From Duodenibacillus sp. (GTDB lineage: Bacteria; Pseudomonadota; Gammaproteobacteria; Burkholderiales; Burkholderiaceae_F), in assembly GCA_017628205.1 (NCBI GenBank), contig JAGBZO010000039.1:1-35278 (forward strand): a stretch of DNA of 35,278 nt, given 5' to 3'. Below are positions 25,181 through 34,313 of the stretch, piece by piece. The number at the start of each line of letters is the position of its first letter. Position 1 is the stretch's first letter. Made by a program: the position numbers and the translations under genes. The notes beneath the pieces are model-generated. The model was not told the DNA's origin, made no database searches, and was given only the letters and a program-made list of their open reading frames with translations.

Positions 25181-25666
25181 ATGCTGAAAAAATATCTGCT
25201 TACCTTCCTTGCGTTCGGCACGGCCTTCGGCGCGTACGCCGGCAGCGTCTTTACCGACGGTGAAACGTGCGGCGGATGCCGAATGATCGTGAAAAACTAC
25301 CCGGGGCCCAAAGGCGTGGCGGAGTTTGCCGACGGAACGAGAAAAACGTATTGTTCGACCCGCTGTTTCGCTTGCAACATGGCTCGCATCAAAACCGACC
25401 CGATTGCCTCGGCCGCCGTCAAGCGTTTGTGGGTTCAAGAAACAAGCGCCATTAATTGGAAACTGCCTCATGCCGGCAAAGACAATCTCATTGACGCGCG
25501 CGGCGCCTGGTACGTCTACGGCTCTTCAAAGAAAGCGACGATGGGTCGTTCTTTGGCCCCGTTCGCCGACAAAGCCAAAGCTCAGGCCTTCGCCCGCGAG
25601 TTTGGCGGCACGGTACACGCTTTCGACGAGTTGACCACCGAATTTTTAGGCTGCAAAAAAAGATAA
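25181..25666 (+). CDS. NosL-like copper-binding periplasmic protein
   Basis: A 161-residue protein with an N-terminal Sec signal (ending AYA, about residue 20). Then comes a NosL-type domain: TCGGCRMIV, EFADGTRKTYCSTRCFACNMA and the later GAWYVYGS and FAREFGGTVHAFDEL segments. NosL proteins deliver copper to nitrous oxide reductase. Two points are unusual: no nosZ or other nos gene is in the window, and the lipobox Cys of classical NosL is absent, so this form looks soluble. A general periplasmic copper or redox role is possible. GGAG precedes the ATG at 25181. An Fnr/Dnr-type box lies upstream, fitting low-oxygen control. Confidence 0.8.
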   Translation: MLKKYLLTFLAFGTAFGAYAGSVFTDGETCGGCRMIVKNYPGPKGVAEFADGTRKTYCSTRCFACNMARIKTDPIASAAVKRLWVQETSAINWKLPHAGKDNLIDARGAWYVYGSSKKATMGRSLAPFADKAKAQAFAREFGGTVHAFDELTTEFLGCKKR

Positions 25667-25730
25667 ACTCAACCGAGCTCTCGCTGATCGTTTGTTTGCC
25701 GTTATAGCGTGAATGCTTCACATTTTTAGG

Positions 25731-25759
25731 ACGGGAGTTTGTTCGCGACAAACTCCCGT
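25731..25759 (+). terminator. Hairpin terminator after the nosL-like gene
   Basis: ACGGGAGTTTGT, a TCGCG loop and ACAAACTCCCGT (12-bp perfect stem), followed by TTGTCTA, a poor U-run. A smaller hairpin, GTGAA-TGC-TTCAC (25709-25721), with ATTTTT precedes it. Together they probably end the nosL-like transcript. Confidence 0.7.
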
Positions 25760-25952
25760 TTGTCTACCGTCCGTTTGGCATAGGACGTTTAACTTACACA
25801 ACGCGGTAATAACTCAAACATTGAGCAAATGCGTTGATTTAGAGTATTTTTTCCCACATTTCGCCTGATATAGTGAAAGCCTCCTTACCTGAAATGCATT
25901 GACAACGGACTCGCCATTTCCGTTGCCTCAATCGAAACTTATCGGAGCTTTT

Positions 25953-26741
25953 ATGACGAAACGAACTTTTGTAGCTGCCGCAGCAGCATTTGTCCTCGGA
26001 CTGTCCTCCAGCGTATATGCCGACACGGTATTGCGCGTTGCCGCCACACCCGTCCCTCACGGCGACATCCTGCGTCTGGTTCAACCCGATCTCAAAGCCG
26101 CCGGCTTCGATCTCAAAATCGTCGAGTTCTCCGACTTTGTCAGTCCCAACATCGCGTTGGACGCAGGTGATGTGGAAGCCAATTATTACCAGCACGTTCC
26201 TTTCTTGGACACCTCCGTCAAGAATCGCAAATTGAACATCGCGGCCGTCCGTCCGATTCATATTCTCCCGATGGCCGCCTACTCCAAGCGCGTCAAGAAT
26301 CTCAACGATCTTCCCAAAGGCGCCCGCGTCAGCATCCCCAACGATCCGACGAACGGCGGTCGTGCTCTGCTTTTGTTGGAAAAGGCGGGGCTCATCACGT
26401 TGCGTCCCGATGCCGGCATCGCGGCCACCGTTTTGGACATCAAATCCAATCCCAAGCGTTTGAAGTTCACCGAAGTTGAAGCGGCGCAAGTACCCCGTAC
26501 GCTCGATGACGTCGACCTGGCCGTCGTCAACTCCAATTACGCTATCGGCGTCGGCTTGAATCCCGTGAACGACTCCATTTACCTTGAGGATAAGGACAGC
26601 CCCTATGCCGTTGTCGTCGCCTCTCGCAAGGGTGACGAAGCCAAGCCGCACATTCAAGCTCTGGTCAAGGCATTGACGTCCGAAAAAGTAAAGGCCTTCA
26701 TGATTGAAAAGTACAAGGGCGGCGTTGTTCCCACGTTCTGA
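25953..26741 (+). CDS. MetQ/NlpA-family ABC transporter substrate-binding protein
   Basis: A 262-residue periplasmic binding protein of the methionine (MetQ/NlpA) family. The signal peptide covers residues 1-22 and ends VYA before DTVLRVAATPVPHGDIL. Family motifs are FSDFVSPNIALDAGDVEANYYQH, the PNDPTNGGRALLLLEKAGLI segment and VVNSNYAIGVGLNP. The cleavage site is type I, whereas E. coli MetQ is a lipoprotein. No metN or metI is adjacent, so it is an orphan component. The ATG at 25953 has CGGAG upstream. A leader hairpin, CAACGGA/TCCGTTG (25903-25925), and a -10-like TATAGT (25869-25874) lie upstream. Specificity for methionine is inferred from family only. Confidence 0.9.
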   Translation: MTKRTFVAAAAAFVLGLSSSVYADTVLRVAATPVPHGDILRLVQPDLKAAGFDLKIVEFSDFVSPNIALDAGDVEANYYQHVPFLDTSVKNRKLNIAAVRPIHILPMAAYSKRVKNLNDLPKGARVSIPNDPTNGGRALLLLEKAGLITLRPDAGIAATVLDIKSNPKRLKFTEVEAAQVPRTLDDVDLAVVNSNYAIGVGLNPVNDSIYLEDKDSPYAVVVASRKGDEAKPHIQALVKALTSEKVKAFMIEKYKGGVVPTF

Positions 26742-26769
26742 TTCTTTCCCGAACAACTCATTTGAAACC

Positions 26770-26828
26770 AAGTAACTTCCAGTTACTTTTCCCCCGATCC
26801 AATTTCTTTTGGGTCGGGGCTTTTTTTT
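26770..26828 (+). terminator. Tandem hairpin terminator after the metQ-like gene
   Basis: First hairpin AAGTAACT-TCC-AGTTACTT (26770-26788). Then CCCCGATCCAA and TTGGGTCGGGG (one G-U pair, 26792-26819) with a run of eight T. The second is a strong intrinsic terminator. Confidence 0.92.
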
Positions 26829-26905
26829 GATATGATAAATTCAACAAACTGCTGTACGATTTTTAATAACTTTCGTCTATAGAACATCCCAATCTGGAAC
26901 TCACC

Positions 26906-27376
26906 ATGGCAGAACAAACGACAAACTTGAAACTACCGGTCGATCGCATGCCCGCTTTGCGTGTTGAACCCATGCCCAAGGACACGAACCAATACGGTGC
27001 CGTTTTCGGCGGTTGGGTCATGAGCCAAGTCGACTTGGCCGGCGCATCGACGGCCATGCGTTACGCTCTGTCACGTAAAGTCGTGACGCGAGCCGTGTCG
27101 TCTTTCACGTTTGAGAATCCGATTTATGTCGGCGACATCGTTTCTTTCTATACGAAGATCGTCAAAATCGGCCGTTCTTCCATTACCGTTCAAGTAGACG
27201 TGTATGCCGAGCGCCTCACCAAGGCCGACAATTCCGTCGATCTCGTCACTCAAGCCACGCTCGTTTACGTCTGCGTCGGACAGGATCACAAACCGATTAC
27301 CGTACAAGAAAGCCGGGATCAGTACTTCAAGGAACATCCCGAATTCATGCTCTGTCTGCCCGAAATTTCCCAATAA
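26906..27376 (+). CDS. Acyl-CoA thioesterase, YciA-like
   Basis: A 156-residue hotdog-fold acyl-CoA hydrolase. PMPKDTNQYGAVFGGWVMSQVDLAGASTA (residues 24-52) is the YciA/BFIT-type active-site region, with N, GG and D of the family. TRAVSSFTFENPIYVGDIVSFY and IGRSSITVQVDVYAER follow. Members hydrolyse a wide range of acyl-CoA esters and recycle CoA. The family length is about 130-160. Single gene with its own terminator. A TATGAT at 26831-26836 is a possible -10. Confidence 0.92.
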   Translation: MAEQTTNLKLPVDRMPALRVEPMPKDTNQYGAVFGGWVMSQVDLAGASTAMRYALSRKVVTRAVSSFTFENPIYVGDIVSFYTKIVKIGRSSITVQVDVYAERLTKADNSVDLVTQATLVYVCVGQDHKPITVQESRDQYFKEHPEFMLCLPEISQ

Positions 27377-27400
27377 ATCGTAACGACAATCCTTAGAACA

Positions 27401-27434
27401 AAGGATCGAGGCCTCGGCTTCGATCCTTTTTTGT
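27401..27434 (+). terminator. Intrinsic terminator of the YciA-like gene
   Basis: AAGGATCGA, a loop with GGCCTCGGC and TCGATCCTT, then TTTTTG, about 25 nt after the stop. Confidence 0.9.
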
Positions 27435-27529
27435 TGCATGCGGGCGCTTGCAGGTTTGTTTGGCCATTTTTCGACCGACGGTTTGTTCAGTCTGTTGTTA
27501 CGCGAAGTGTTAAAATAATGCGTTTGTCG

Positions 27530-27550
27530 ATGCAATGTTTCGCATTGCAT
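27530..27550 (+). other. 5' leader hairpin of gltX
   Basis: ATGCAATG, TTTCG loop, CATTGCAT: an 8-bp perfect stem. With the -10-like TAAAAT at 27511-27516 the start site would be near 27523, so the hairpin would sit at the very 5' end of the mRNA, a usual place for a stabilising stem. There is no U-run. Confidence 0.4.
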
Positions 27551-27600
27551 TCTTCGAGGCGTTCGTCCCCGATTCGTTAAGTTTGAACCGAGAAATAATC

Positions 27601-29001
27601 ATGAAAGAAATTCGTACTCGTATCGCTCCTTCCCCCACCGGCATGATGCACTTGGGGACGGCTCGTACGGCGATTTATTGTTGGGCAGCCGCACGTCATT
27701 TCGGCGGCAAGTTCTTGCTCCGTATTGAGGATACCGACCAGAAGCGTTCCACTGACGAAGCAACCCAAGTCATTCTTGACTCCATGAAGTGGTTGAACCT
27801 CGACTACGACGAAGGTCCCATTTACCAGATGGATCGTTTGGATCGTTACAAGGAAGTCGTCGACCAGATGTTGGCCGACGGTCGCGCCTACAAGTGCTAC
27901 GCGACGCCCGAAGAACTCGAACAGATGCGCGAGGCGCAACGCGACGCCGGCCTCAAGCCGCGCTATGACGGTCGTTGGCGTCCTGAAAACTGCGCCGACA
28001 AGACCATCCCCGAAGGTGTCACTCCGGTCATCCGTTTCCGCAATCCCGATGATGGCGACGTGAGCTGGAACGATGCCGTATACGGCCGCATTACGATCTC
28101 CAACCGCGAACTCGATGACTTGATCATCATGCGTGACGGCATCCCGACCTATAACTTTGCCGTTGTCGTTGACGACTGGGATATGAAGGTCAGCCATGTC
28201 GTGCGCGGTGCCGACCACATCAACAATACGCCTCGCCAGATCAACCTTTACAACGCCTTGGGCGCGGAGATTCCTGTCTTCGCCCACTTGCCGTTGATCA
28301 ACGGTCCCGACGGTCAAAAGCTCAGCAAGCGTCACGGCTCCGTATCCGTCATGGAATACGAAAACCGCGGCTTCCTGCCCGAGGCCGTGTTCAATTACTT
28401 GGCTCGTCTGGGCTGGGGACACGGCAACATGGAAAAGTTCACGCGTGACGAATTGGCCGAAATCTTTGACTTGGCCGATTGCTCTCGCGCCGCCGCTCGA
28501 ATCGACTTCAAAAAGTTTGAATGGCTCAACGCTCAGTACATGAAGGAAGCCGACGACAACCGCTTGGCCGAACTGACTCGCTCGCGTATCGAAAAGCGCG
28601 GCGGCGTTGTTGAAAACGGTCCGGACTTGGCCGGCGTTTGCGGTCTGCTCAAGAGCCGTGCCGCCACGCTCGAGGCGTTGGCCGAATCAGCCATGTTGTT
28701 CTACAAGCCGTTGGAACGTGATGCCGACGCCATCAAGGCCTCTTTGGCCGACGGCAACCGTGAAGCTTTCGAAGCCTTCGTGACCGAACTGGAAAAGATC
28801 GAGGAATTCACCGCCCCCAACATTTACGGCGCCATCAAGACCGTAATGGAAGCCAAGGGCATCAAGATGAACCCGATCGCCGTTCCCTTGCGCGTCATCG
28901 TTTGCGGCACCGACAAGACCCCGCAGATTGACCGAACGCTCGAATTGTTCGGCAAGCAGGAAGTTTTGGCCCGTATCGCTTCCGGCTTGGCAATGGCCTA
29001 A
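27601..29001 (+). CDS. gltX: Glutamyl-tRNA synthetase
   Basis: A 466-residue class I synthetase charging tRNA-Glu. RIAPSPTGMMHLGTARTA carries the HIGH-equivalent (HLGT). RIEDTDQKRS, GADHINNTPRQINLYNALG and the KMSKS-equivalent KLSKRHGSVSV (near residue 240) are present, as is the C-terminal anticodon-binding domain. The length equals the usual bacterial GluRS. The start is the ATG at 27601; a longer frame from 27535 would add residues encoded by the leader hairpin region and is not conserved. Whether it discriminates against tRNA-Gln cannot be judged here. The tRNA-Arg gene follows after 85 nt with its own promoter. Confidence 0.97.
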   Translation: MKEIRTRIAPSPTGMMHLGTARTAIYCWAAARHFGGKFLLRIEDTDQKRSTDEATQVILDSMKWLNLDYDEGPIYQMDRLDRYKEVVDQMLADGRAYKCYATPEELEQMREAQRDAGLKPRYDGRWRPENCADKTIPEGVTPVIRFRNPDDGDVSWNDAVYGRITISNRELDDLIIMRDGIPTYNFAVVVDDWDMKVSHVVRGADHINNTPRQINLYNALGAEIPVFAHLPLINGPDGQKLSKRHGSVSVMEYENRGFLPEAVFNYLARLGWGHGNMEKFTRDELAEIFDLADCSRAAARIDFKKFEWLNAQYMKEADDNRLAELTRSRIEKRGGVVENGPDLAGVCGLLKSRAATLEALAESAMLFYKPLERDADAIKASLADGNREAFEAFVTELEKIEEFTAPNIYGAIKTVMEAKGIKMNPIAVPLRVIVCGTDKTPQIDRTLELFGKQEVLARIASGLAMA

Positions 29002-29022
29002 TGAAGCAAATTTCAACGAAAT

Positions 29023-29051
29023 TTGCATTTTGTAAGAAACACGTATAGAAT
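29023..29051 (+). promoter_or_regulatory. Promoter of the tRNA-Arg gene
   Basis: TTGCAT (29023-29028) and TAGAAT (29046-29051) are separated by exactly 17 bp, and the tRNA begins 36 nt after the -10. Confidence 0.55.
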
Positions 29052-29086
29052 GTTTCTCCTGTGTTAAGAAAACACAGACAAAGAGT

Positions 29087-29163
29087 GCGCCGGTAGCTCA
29101 GTTGGATAGAGTATCTGGCTACGAACCAGAGGGTCGTGGGTTCGAATCCTGCCCGGCGCGCCA
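29087..29163 (+). tRNA. tRNA-Arg (anticodon ACG)
   Basis: A 77-nt cloverleaf. The acceptor arms GCGCCGG and CCGGCGC pair perfectly, the D-arm has AGCTCAGTTGGATAGAG, and the anticodon stem-loop is CTGGCTACGAACCAG with anticodon ACG. The T-loop is GGTTCGAATCC, and discriminator G and CCA are encoded. ACG (A34 deaminated to inosine) reads the CGU/CGC/CGA codons, which are abundant in the neighbouring genes. Confidence 0.98.
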
Positions 29164-29173
29164 GAGATTTTTT

Positions 29174-29203
29174 AGACGGTTGGTCACCCAACCGTCTTTT
29201 TTT
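29174..29203 (+). terminator. Intrinsic terminator of the tRNA gene
   Basis: AGACGGTTGG, a TCAC loop and CCAACCGTCT, then seven T, starting 10 nt after the tRNA CCA. Confidence 0.95.
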
Positions 29204-29208
29204 GTGTG

Positions 29209-30330
<1,122 letters not shown>

Positions 30331-30353
30331 TTTCTGTTAGAGTATCGTCTACG

Positions 30354-30386
30354 AACAGATCCGAAAGGACGCCTTTCGGATCTGTT
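30354..30386 (+). other. Perfect 15-bp hairpin between trxB and the Smr gene
   Basis: AACAGATCCGAAAGG, loop ACG, CCTTTCGGATCTGTT, starting 23 nt after the trxB stop. There is no U-run on either strand, so it resembles a transcript stabiliser or partial terminator more than a full intrinsic terminator. It ends 21 nt before the next ATG, just ahead of its GGAGG. Confidence 0.6.
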
Positions 30387-30407
30387 GTCATTTGGAGGTC
30401 GGATACC

Positions 30408-31136
30408 ATGGGAAATAGTTTCGCAGCCCTCAAGGGATTGGCGGCGGATCTGCGTGTCAAAGCACGCGAAAAAGAAGAGCAAGAAACGAAGCAGAAGCAA
30501 GTTCAAGCAAAAATCGCTCGAGACACCAAGGATTTTTTAGATACGATGCATCGCACCGGCGTTAAAGCCGCTGCGGGCGTCAAGCTGGCAAAGCACACGC
30601 AGGACGACGACATCGATTTTGCACAAGCCATGCGCAAGGCTGGGGTCGAACCCCTGAATCAAGCGCCTCGCGCGCAACACAAACGCAAGATCGCTCCGAT
30701 TCCGCGTCAAACAATGGCTGACCAACAAAGCGTCTTGCGCGAATCGTTAAGCGACGAGCACGACTCCATCGAATTTTTGGAAAGTGAAGACGGACTGGCT
30801 TTCCGTCGTCCCGGCATTGGGCCTGACGTACCACGCGATTTGCGTCGAGGCCGTTGGACGATTGTCGGACAGATTGATTTGCACGGCATGTTTGTTGAGG
30901 AAGCTCGCGGCGCCGTCGTCGAGTTTCTCAAACGCGCGCAACAGACCGAACGTTTGTGCGTTCGCATTATTCACGGCAAAGGCCATGGTTCTCCCGATCG
31001 CCAATCCATTCTTCGCGAAATGGTGCGCCGCTGGCTCAAGCAACGCGACGAAGTCATCGCATATGCCGAGCCAAAAGAACATGATGGCGGTGCCGGCGCC
31101 ACCATCGTGCGACTCAAACCGCTCAAACGCTCCTAA
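30408..31136 (+). CDS. Smr-domain protein (putative DNA/RNA endonuclease)
   Basis: A 242-residue cytoplasmic protein. The N-terminal ~140 residues are charged and helical (KAREKEEQETKQKQVQAK, probably coiled coil). The C-terminal Smr domain has IDLHGMFVEEARGAVVEFL with the DLHG motif and RIIHGKGHGS with the HGKG loop. ATIVRLK closes it. The layout matches E. coli YdaL/SmrA-type stand-alone Smr proteins. Smr domains in related proteins cut nicked or branched DNA, or cut mRNA in ribosome rescue (SmrB); which applies here is open. GGAGG lies about 10 nt before the ATG. Confidence 0.9.
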   Translation: MGNSFAALKGLAADLRVKAREKEEQETKQKQVQAKIARDTKDFLDTMHRTGVKAAAGVKLAKHTQDDDIDFAQAMRKAGVEPLNQAPRAQHKRKIAPIPRQTMADQQSVLRESLSDEHDSIEFLESEDGLAFRRPGIGPDVPRDLRRGRWTIVGQIDLHGMFVEEARGAVVEFLKRAQQTERLCVRIIHGKGHGSPDRQSILREMVRRWLKQRDEVIAYAEPKEHDGGAGATIVRLKPLKRS

Positions 31137-31140
31137 TGAA

Positions 31141-31178
31141 AAAACCGCTTTGACCGTCCGTTCAGTCAAAGCGGTTTT
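31141..31178. terminator. Shared terminator of the Smr gene and truA
   Basis: AAAACCGCTTTGAC, a 10-nt loop and GTCAAAGCGGTTTT, symmetric, with A and T runs, between converging genes. Confidence 0.93.
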
Positions 31179-31198
31179 CGTTTATTCCTCATGCACGG

Positions 31199-31996
31199 TC
31201 AAAACGGCGTATTGCCGTACGACGGCAAGCCGTATCGTTCGGGATACTCGACACCGACAAGATAAAGACCGGCAGGATCGAAAGTCGGGGCCGCAACGCT
31301 TCTCGTACGAGCCTCAAGCACGTCCTTGACCCACGACTCGCTTTCACGCCCGATCCCAACGTAGACCAGACTGCCGACAATGTTACGAACCATGTGCTGC
31401 AAAAAAGCGTTGGCCGTAATCTCGATGCAAATCAATTTCCCTTGTCGGCGCACGTTCAAGCGACTGATCGTTCGAATCGGTGTGGCGGCCTGACATTCCG
31501 ACGCACGGAAACTCGAAAAATCATGTTCGCCGACCAGATATTGCGCAGCCCGATGCATCGCCTCGGCATCGCAATCACGCCATACCCAACCCGTACGATT
31601 CAAAAAGATCGGCGAGCGCACCGGATCGTTGACAATCCAGTATTGATAGGTGCGAGAAAGAGCCGAAAACCGCGCATGAAAATCAGCGTCCACTTTTTTT
31701 GCCCATCGAACGACGATGTCATCCGGCAAAAAAGCGTTCACACCCCTAACCCACGAACGACATTCGCGAATACAAGGCGCATTCACGTGTACGACCTGCC
31801 CCGTTCCATGAACGGCCGTATCGGTTCGTCCGGCGCAAATCGTCGCGACGGGCTCCGTTACAAAGCGCTTTAACGCAAGCTCCAACTTATCCTGCACCGT
31901 CGGATGATCGGGTTGCGTTTGCCAACCGCAATAACGCGAGCCGTCGTATTCAATACCTAGCGCGACGACTTCGCCCTTAGAGTTATCACTCGTCAT
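31199..31996 (-). CDS. truA: tRNA pseudouridine(38-40) synthase
   Basis: A 265-residue enzyme converting uridines 38-40 of the anticodon arm to pseudouridine. The catalytic Asp59 lies in AGRTDTAVHGTGQVVH. IEYDGSRYCGWQ near the start, RTYQYWIVN and the C-terminal HMVRNIVGSLVYVG are the other family motifs. Usual length (E. coli 270). It lies downstream of fimV, the order found in many gamma- and betaproteobacteria, with a gap of about 120 nt. Confidence 0.97.
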   Translation of the reverse strand: MTSDNSKGEVVALGIEYDGSRYCGWQTQPDHPTVQDKLELALKRFVTEPVATICAGRTDTAVHGTGQVVHVNAPCIRECRSWVRGVNAFLPDDIVVRWAKKVDADFHARFSALSRTYQYWIVNDPVRSPIFLNRTGWVWRDCDAEAMHRAAQYLVGEHDFSSFRASECQAATPIRTISRLNVRRQGKLICIEITANAFLQHMVRNIVGSLVYVGIGRESESWVKDVLEARTRSVAAPTFDPAGLYLVGVEYPERYGLPSYGNTPF

Positions 31997-32113
31997 AATT
32001 CTCTCGAATGGGGTCGACGGCCGACCGACCGACGTAGACCCGCAAACCCCTCATTGATTAGTCCGAAAGCTCCGAGGCTTTCCTATGCCATTCCTTACGG
32101 TTAAGAGCCTCTC

Positions 32114-33799
32114 TTAGGTCAGGCTCGTACCACTCTTTCCCGCTTCGATCTCACGCATCATCTCGGCCGCTTCGCGTTTCTGCTCCGAGTTGCCTTGTTG
32201 CATCACTTGTTGCAGCACTTTGAGCGCCTGTTGATCGGCCCCCACTTGCATAAACTCCTTGGCGCTGTCGAGTTGATCTTGCATGGCTCTCGTTAACGCG
32301 TTGCGCAAATGACTGATATCTCCCAACTTGGGTTCGGCCATCGCTACCTCGGAGAGCGTGCCCTGAGTCTGCTGCGCTTCGTTCTTTTCGGCGACGCCCT
32401 CGTCCCGATGCGGAGAACCGACGAAACCGTCTTGCGTTTCCGGCAAACGATCTTGCGTCGACGGCTCCTGACGTCGAACGACAAAACCGCGCTCGGCCGC
32501 CTTATCGGCCTCAAGTCGATTGCTCAGCATCGTTTGAACGCCCTGTTCTTGTTCTTTCGTCATCCCTTCGGTACGTTTCATGAACCGGATGGGTTGTTCG
32601 AGCGGATCGCACTTCATGGCACTCTTTTTTTGTCGACGCCACAACAAGAACCCTACGCCAACCAATGTTCCCACGATGAAGAAAACGGAAAGCCAAGCCC
32701 AAAGCGTCTTTCGCTCCGATGCCGCTTTCGGTGCGGACGCCGAGTCAATCACCGCCGTTTTAGCACCTTCCGACTTGGGCGACGATTCAATCGTTTGAGC
32801 CTGAGGCACGGCGTCCTGCAAGGGACGGACTTCCTGTTTTTCATCGGTTTCCGACTTGACGGGAGCAACGTTCGTCGACGTCTTGTCCTGAGGCTTGACA
32901 GCAATCGTTGTTGCTTTGACTTGAGGCTTGCTTTCGTTCGCAGCTTTCAGGGGCGTTGTCTGAAGGGAGGCCGACCCAACGGCTCTCGATTGCTGTGTTT
33001 GCGCTCTTTCCTTTTTCAGACGATCGGCCCACACGGGATCGGTCTTTGCCAAGCGCTCCCTCGCTTTTTTCAAACTGACGGCGCTCGGTTCTTTAGTCAT
33101 GTCCGCATTGGACTGAATGCGAACCAATGCCATCGCCCTATCCTGCGTAACGGCTCGCACCTGTTTGCCGCTTGGCAACCGCAACGAACACCCCAGTCGC
33201 AACGAATCGATGCGACCGTTTTTGAAACACGAGCGATTCGTTCGCACCAAGGCGACAACCACTTGATCCAAACTGGCCGAAGGATAAACGGAATGCACTT
33301 TTCGTGCCAAAGCCCACAGCGTTTGCCCCTTGGCAACGGTTATCCTGGAGCCGGGTTTTAATTTCGGCTCAACGCTTTTGCTTCCTTGCGCTTGCTTTGT
33401 CACCGGAGTAGCGTTTTTCTTGACAGGAGCCTCGTTCAATAAAACCGTATAACTCTTCGTCGTCGCTTTGCCGTTGTGCATCACTTCGACGATCAGCGGA
33501 AATGTAGATACCGCCACGTTGTTTTTTCCAACGATGCGAAGTCGGTAGGGATTCGTACCAATCACCTCGACTCGTAAACCGAGAACTTCAGGCGGTTGGA
33601 TGCGTCCGGCCTTGCGATACAAATCAAGCGTCCCGACTTTGACCGCCAGCGTATCGGAAGCGCCGATTCCTTTCAATCCCAACTCCAATTGCAAAGGCTC
33701 GTTCAAATGGGAACGAACGCGAAGGTCTCCCAATTCGGCCGCTTGGACCGAGAAGGTCATCAAAGTTGAAATTGCACCGATCAAAACCGCCTGGCGCAT
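32114..33799 (-). CDS. fimV: FimV-like LysM-containing inner-membrane protein
   Basis: A 561-residue protein with FimV architecture. The signal peptide (about residues 1-20, ending VQA) is followed by the FimV N-terminal domain, starting AELGDLRVRSHLNEPLQLEL. A LysM-like peptidoglycan-binding segment follows at about 150-210 (ITVAKGQTLWALARKVH), then a low-complexity Ser/Lys/Gln-rich linker. One membrane helix lies at about 365-388, followed by RRQKK. The C-terminal domain holds LGDISHLRNALTRAM and the TPR-like GADQQALKVLQQVMQQG. In Pseudomonas, FimV localises polar machinery and type IV pili; no pilus genes are visible here. I chose the ATG at 33799 with GGAG upstream over an in-frame GTG at 33820. 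It is shorter than Pseudomonas FimV (about 900). Confidence 0.9.
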   Translation of the reverse strand: MRQAVLIGAISTLMTFSVQAAELGDLRVRSHLNEPLQLELGLKGIGASDTLAVKVGTLDLYRKAGRIQPPEVLGLRVEVIGTNPYRLRIVGKNNVAVSTFPLIVEVMHNGKATTKSYTVLLNEAPVKKNATPVTKQAQGSKSVEPKLKPGSRITVAKGQTLWALARKVHSVYPSASLDQVVVALVRTNRSCFKNGRIDSLRLGCSLRLPSGKQVRAVTQDRAMALVRIQSNADMTKEPSAVSLKKARERLAKTDPVWADRLKKERAQTQQSRAVGSASLQTTPLKAANESKPQVKATTIAVKPQDKTSTNVAPVKSETDEKQEVRPLQDAVPQAQTIESSPKSEGAKTAVIDSASAPKAASERKTLWAWLSVFFIVGTLVGVGFLLWRRQKKSAMKCDPLEQPIRFMKRTEGMTKEQEQGVQTMLSNRLEADKAAERGFVVRRQEPSTQDRLPETQDGFVGSPHRDEGVAEKNEAQQTQGTLSEVAMAEPKLGDISHLRNALTRAMQDQLDSAKEFMQVGADQQALKVLQQVMQQGNSEQKREAAEMMREIEAGKSGTSLT

Positions 33800-33933
33800 C
33801 CGTTCCACTCCTTTTTCCACGATTTGAGGACGCTGTGTTGTCCAAACATACGTGTCGGAGTCTACAGCAATTCTTGACGCATCTCGTATGGGGATGTAAC
33901 GAAAACTCCGCTGCGAGCACCCTCGCTCAAATG

Positions 33934-33965
33934 AAAAAAGGCCACTTCTTTCGAAGTGACCTTTT
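33934..33965 (-). terminator. Intrinsic terminator of the rpsA-ihfB unit
   Basis: AAAAGG(C/U)CACTTC-type arms around TTTC. The single mismatch on the plus strand is a G-U pair on the minus strand, followed by a U-run. It lies about 20 nt past the ihfB stop. Confidence 0.88.
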
Positions 33966-33986
33966 GGAAGTTCCAGGAGCCTGCGC

Positions 33987-34301
33987 TTAGTCCTGAGACG
34001 ATTCGGCTTGTACCTTTTCGTTCAAGGCGTCGCGCATTTCCTTACCAGCACGGAAGTGCGGTACGAACTTTGCAGGAACCTGGACCGGTTCCCCGGTGCG
34101 AGGGTTGCGGCCTTCGCGGGCTTCGCGATACTTCAAACTGAAGCTACCAAACCCGCGAATTTCCACACGGACCCCGTGGCTCATCGCGCTGACCATGGTT
34201 CGCAGAACTTCGTTGACAGCGGCATCTGCCTCACGATTGGTGAGATTCAAATGGCGCTCGAAGATGCGATCGATCAGCTCAGACTTAGTCAGGGCTCGCA
34301 T
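33987..34301 (-). CDS. ihfB: Integration host factor subunit beta
   Basis: A 104-residue DNA-bending protein of the HU/IHF family. MRALTKSELIDRIFERH at the N-terminus and VRVEIRGFGSFSLKYREAREGRNPRTGE with the intercalating Pro arm are present, as is PHFRAGKEMRDAL. The TKSELI start and FGSFSL favour IHF-beta over HU. It forms a heterodimer with IHF-alpha, encoded elsewhere. The start is the ATG at 34301 (GGAG 7 nt upstream), 12 nt after the rpsA stop, so the rpsA-ihfB order of E. coli is kept. A longer frame from a TTG at 34313 is not needed. Confidence 0.95.
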   Translation of the reverse strand: MRALTKSELIDRIFERHLNLTNREADAAVNEVLRTMVSAMSHGVRVEIRGFGSFSLKYREAREGRNPRTGEPVQVPAKFVPHFRAGKEMRDALNEKVQAESSQD

Positions 34302-34313
34302 GCAAAGCTCCAA

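Noticed and set aside
27523-27600. T-box riboswitch before gltX
   Set aside because: Only a simple 8-bp hairpin is present. There is no T-box sequence, specifier loop or antiterminator, and T-boxes are rare outside Gram-positive bacteria.
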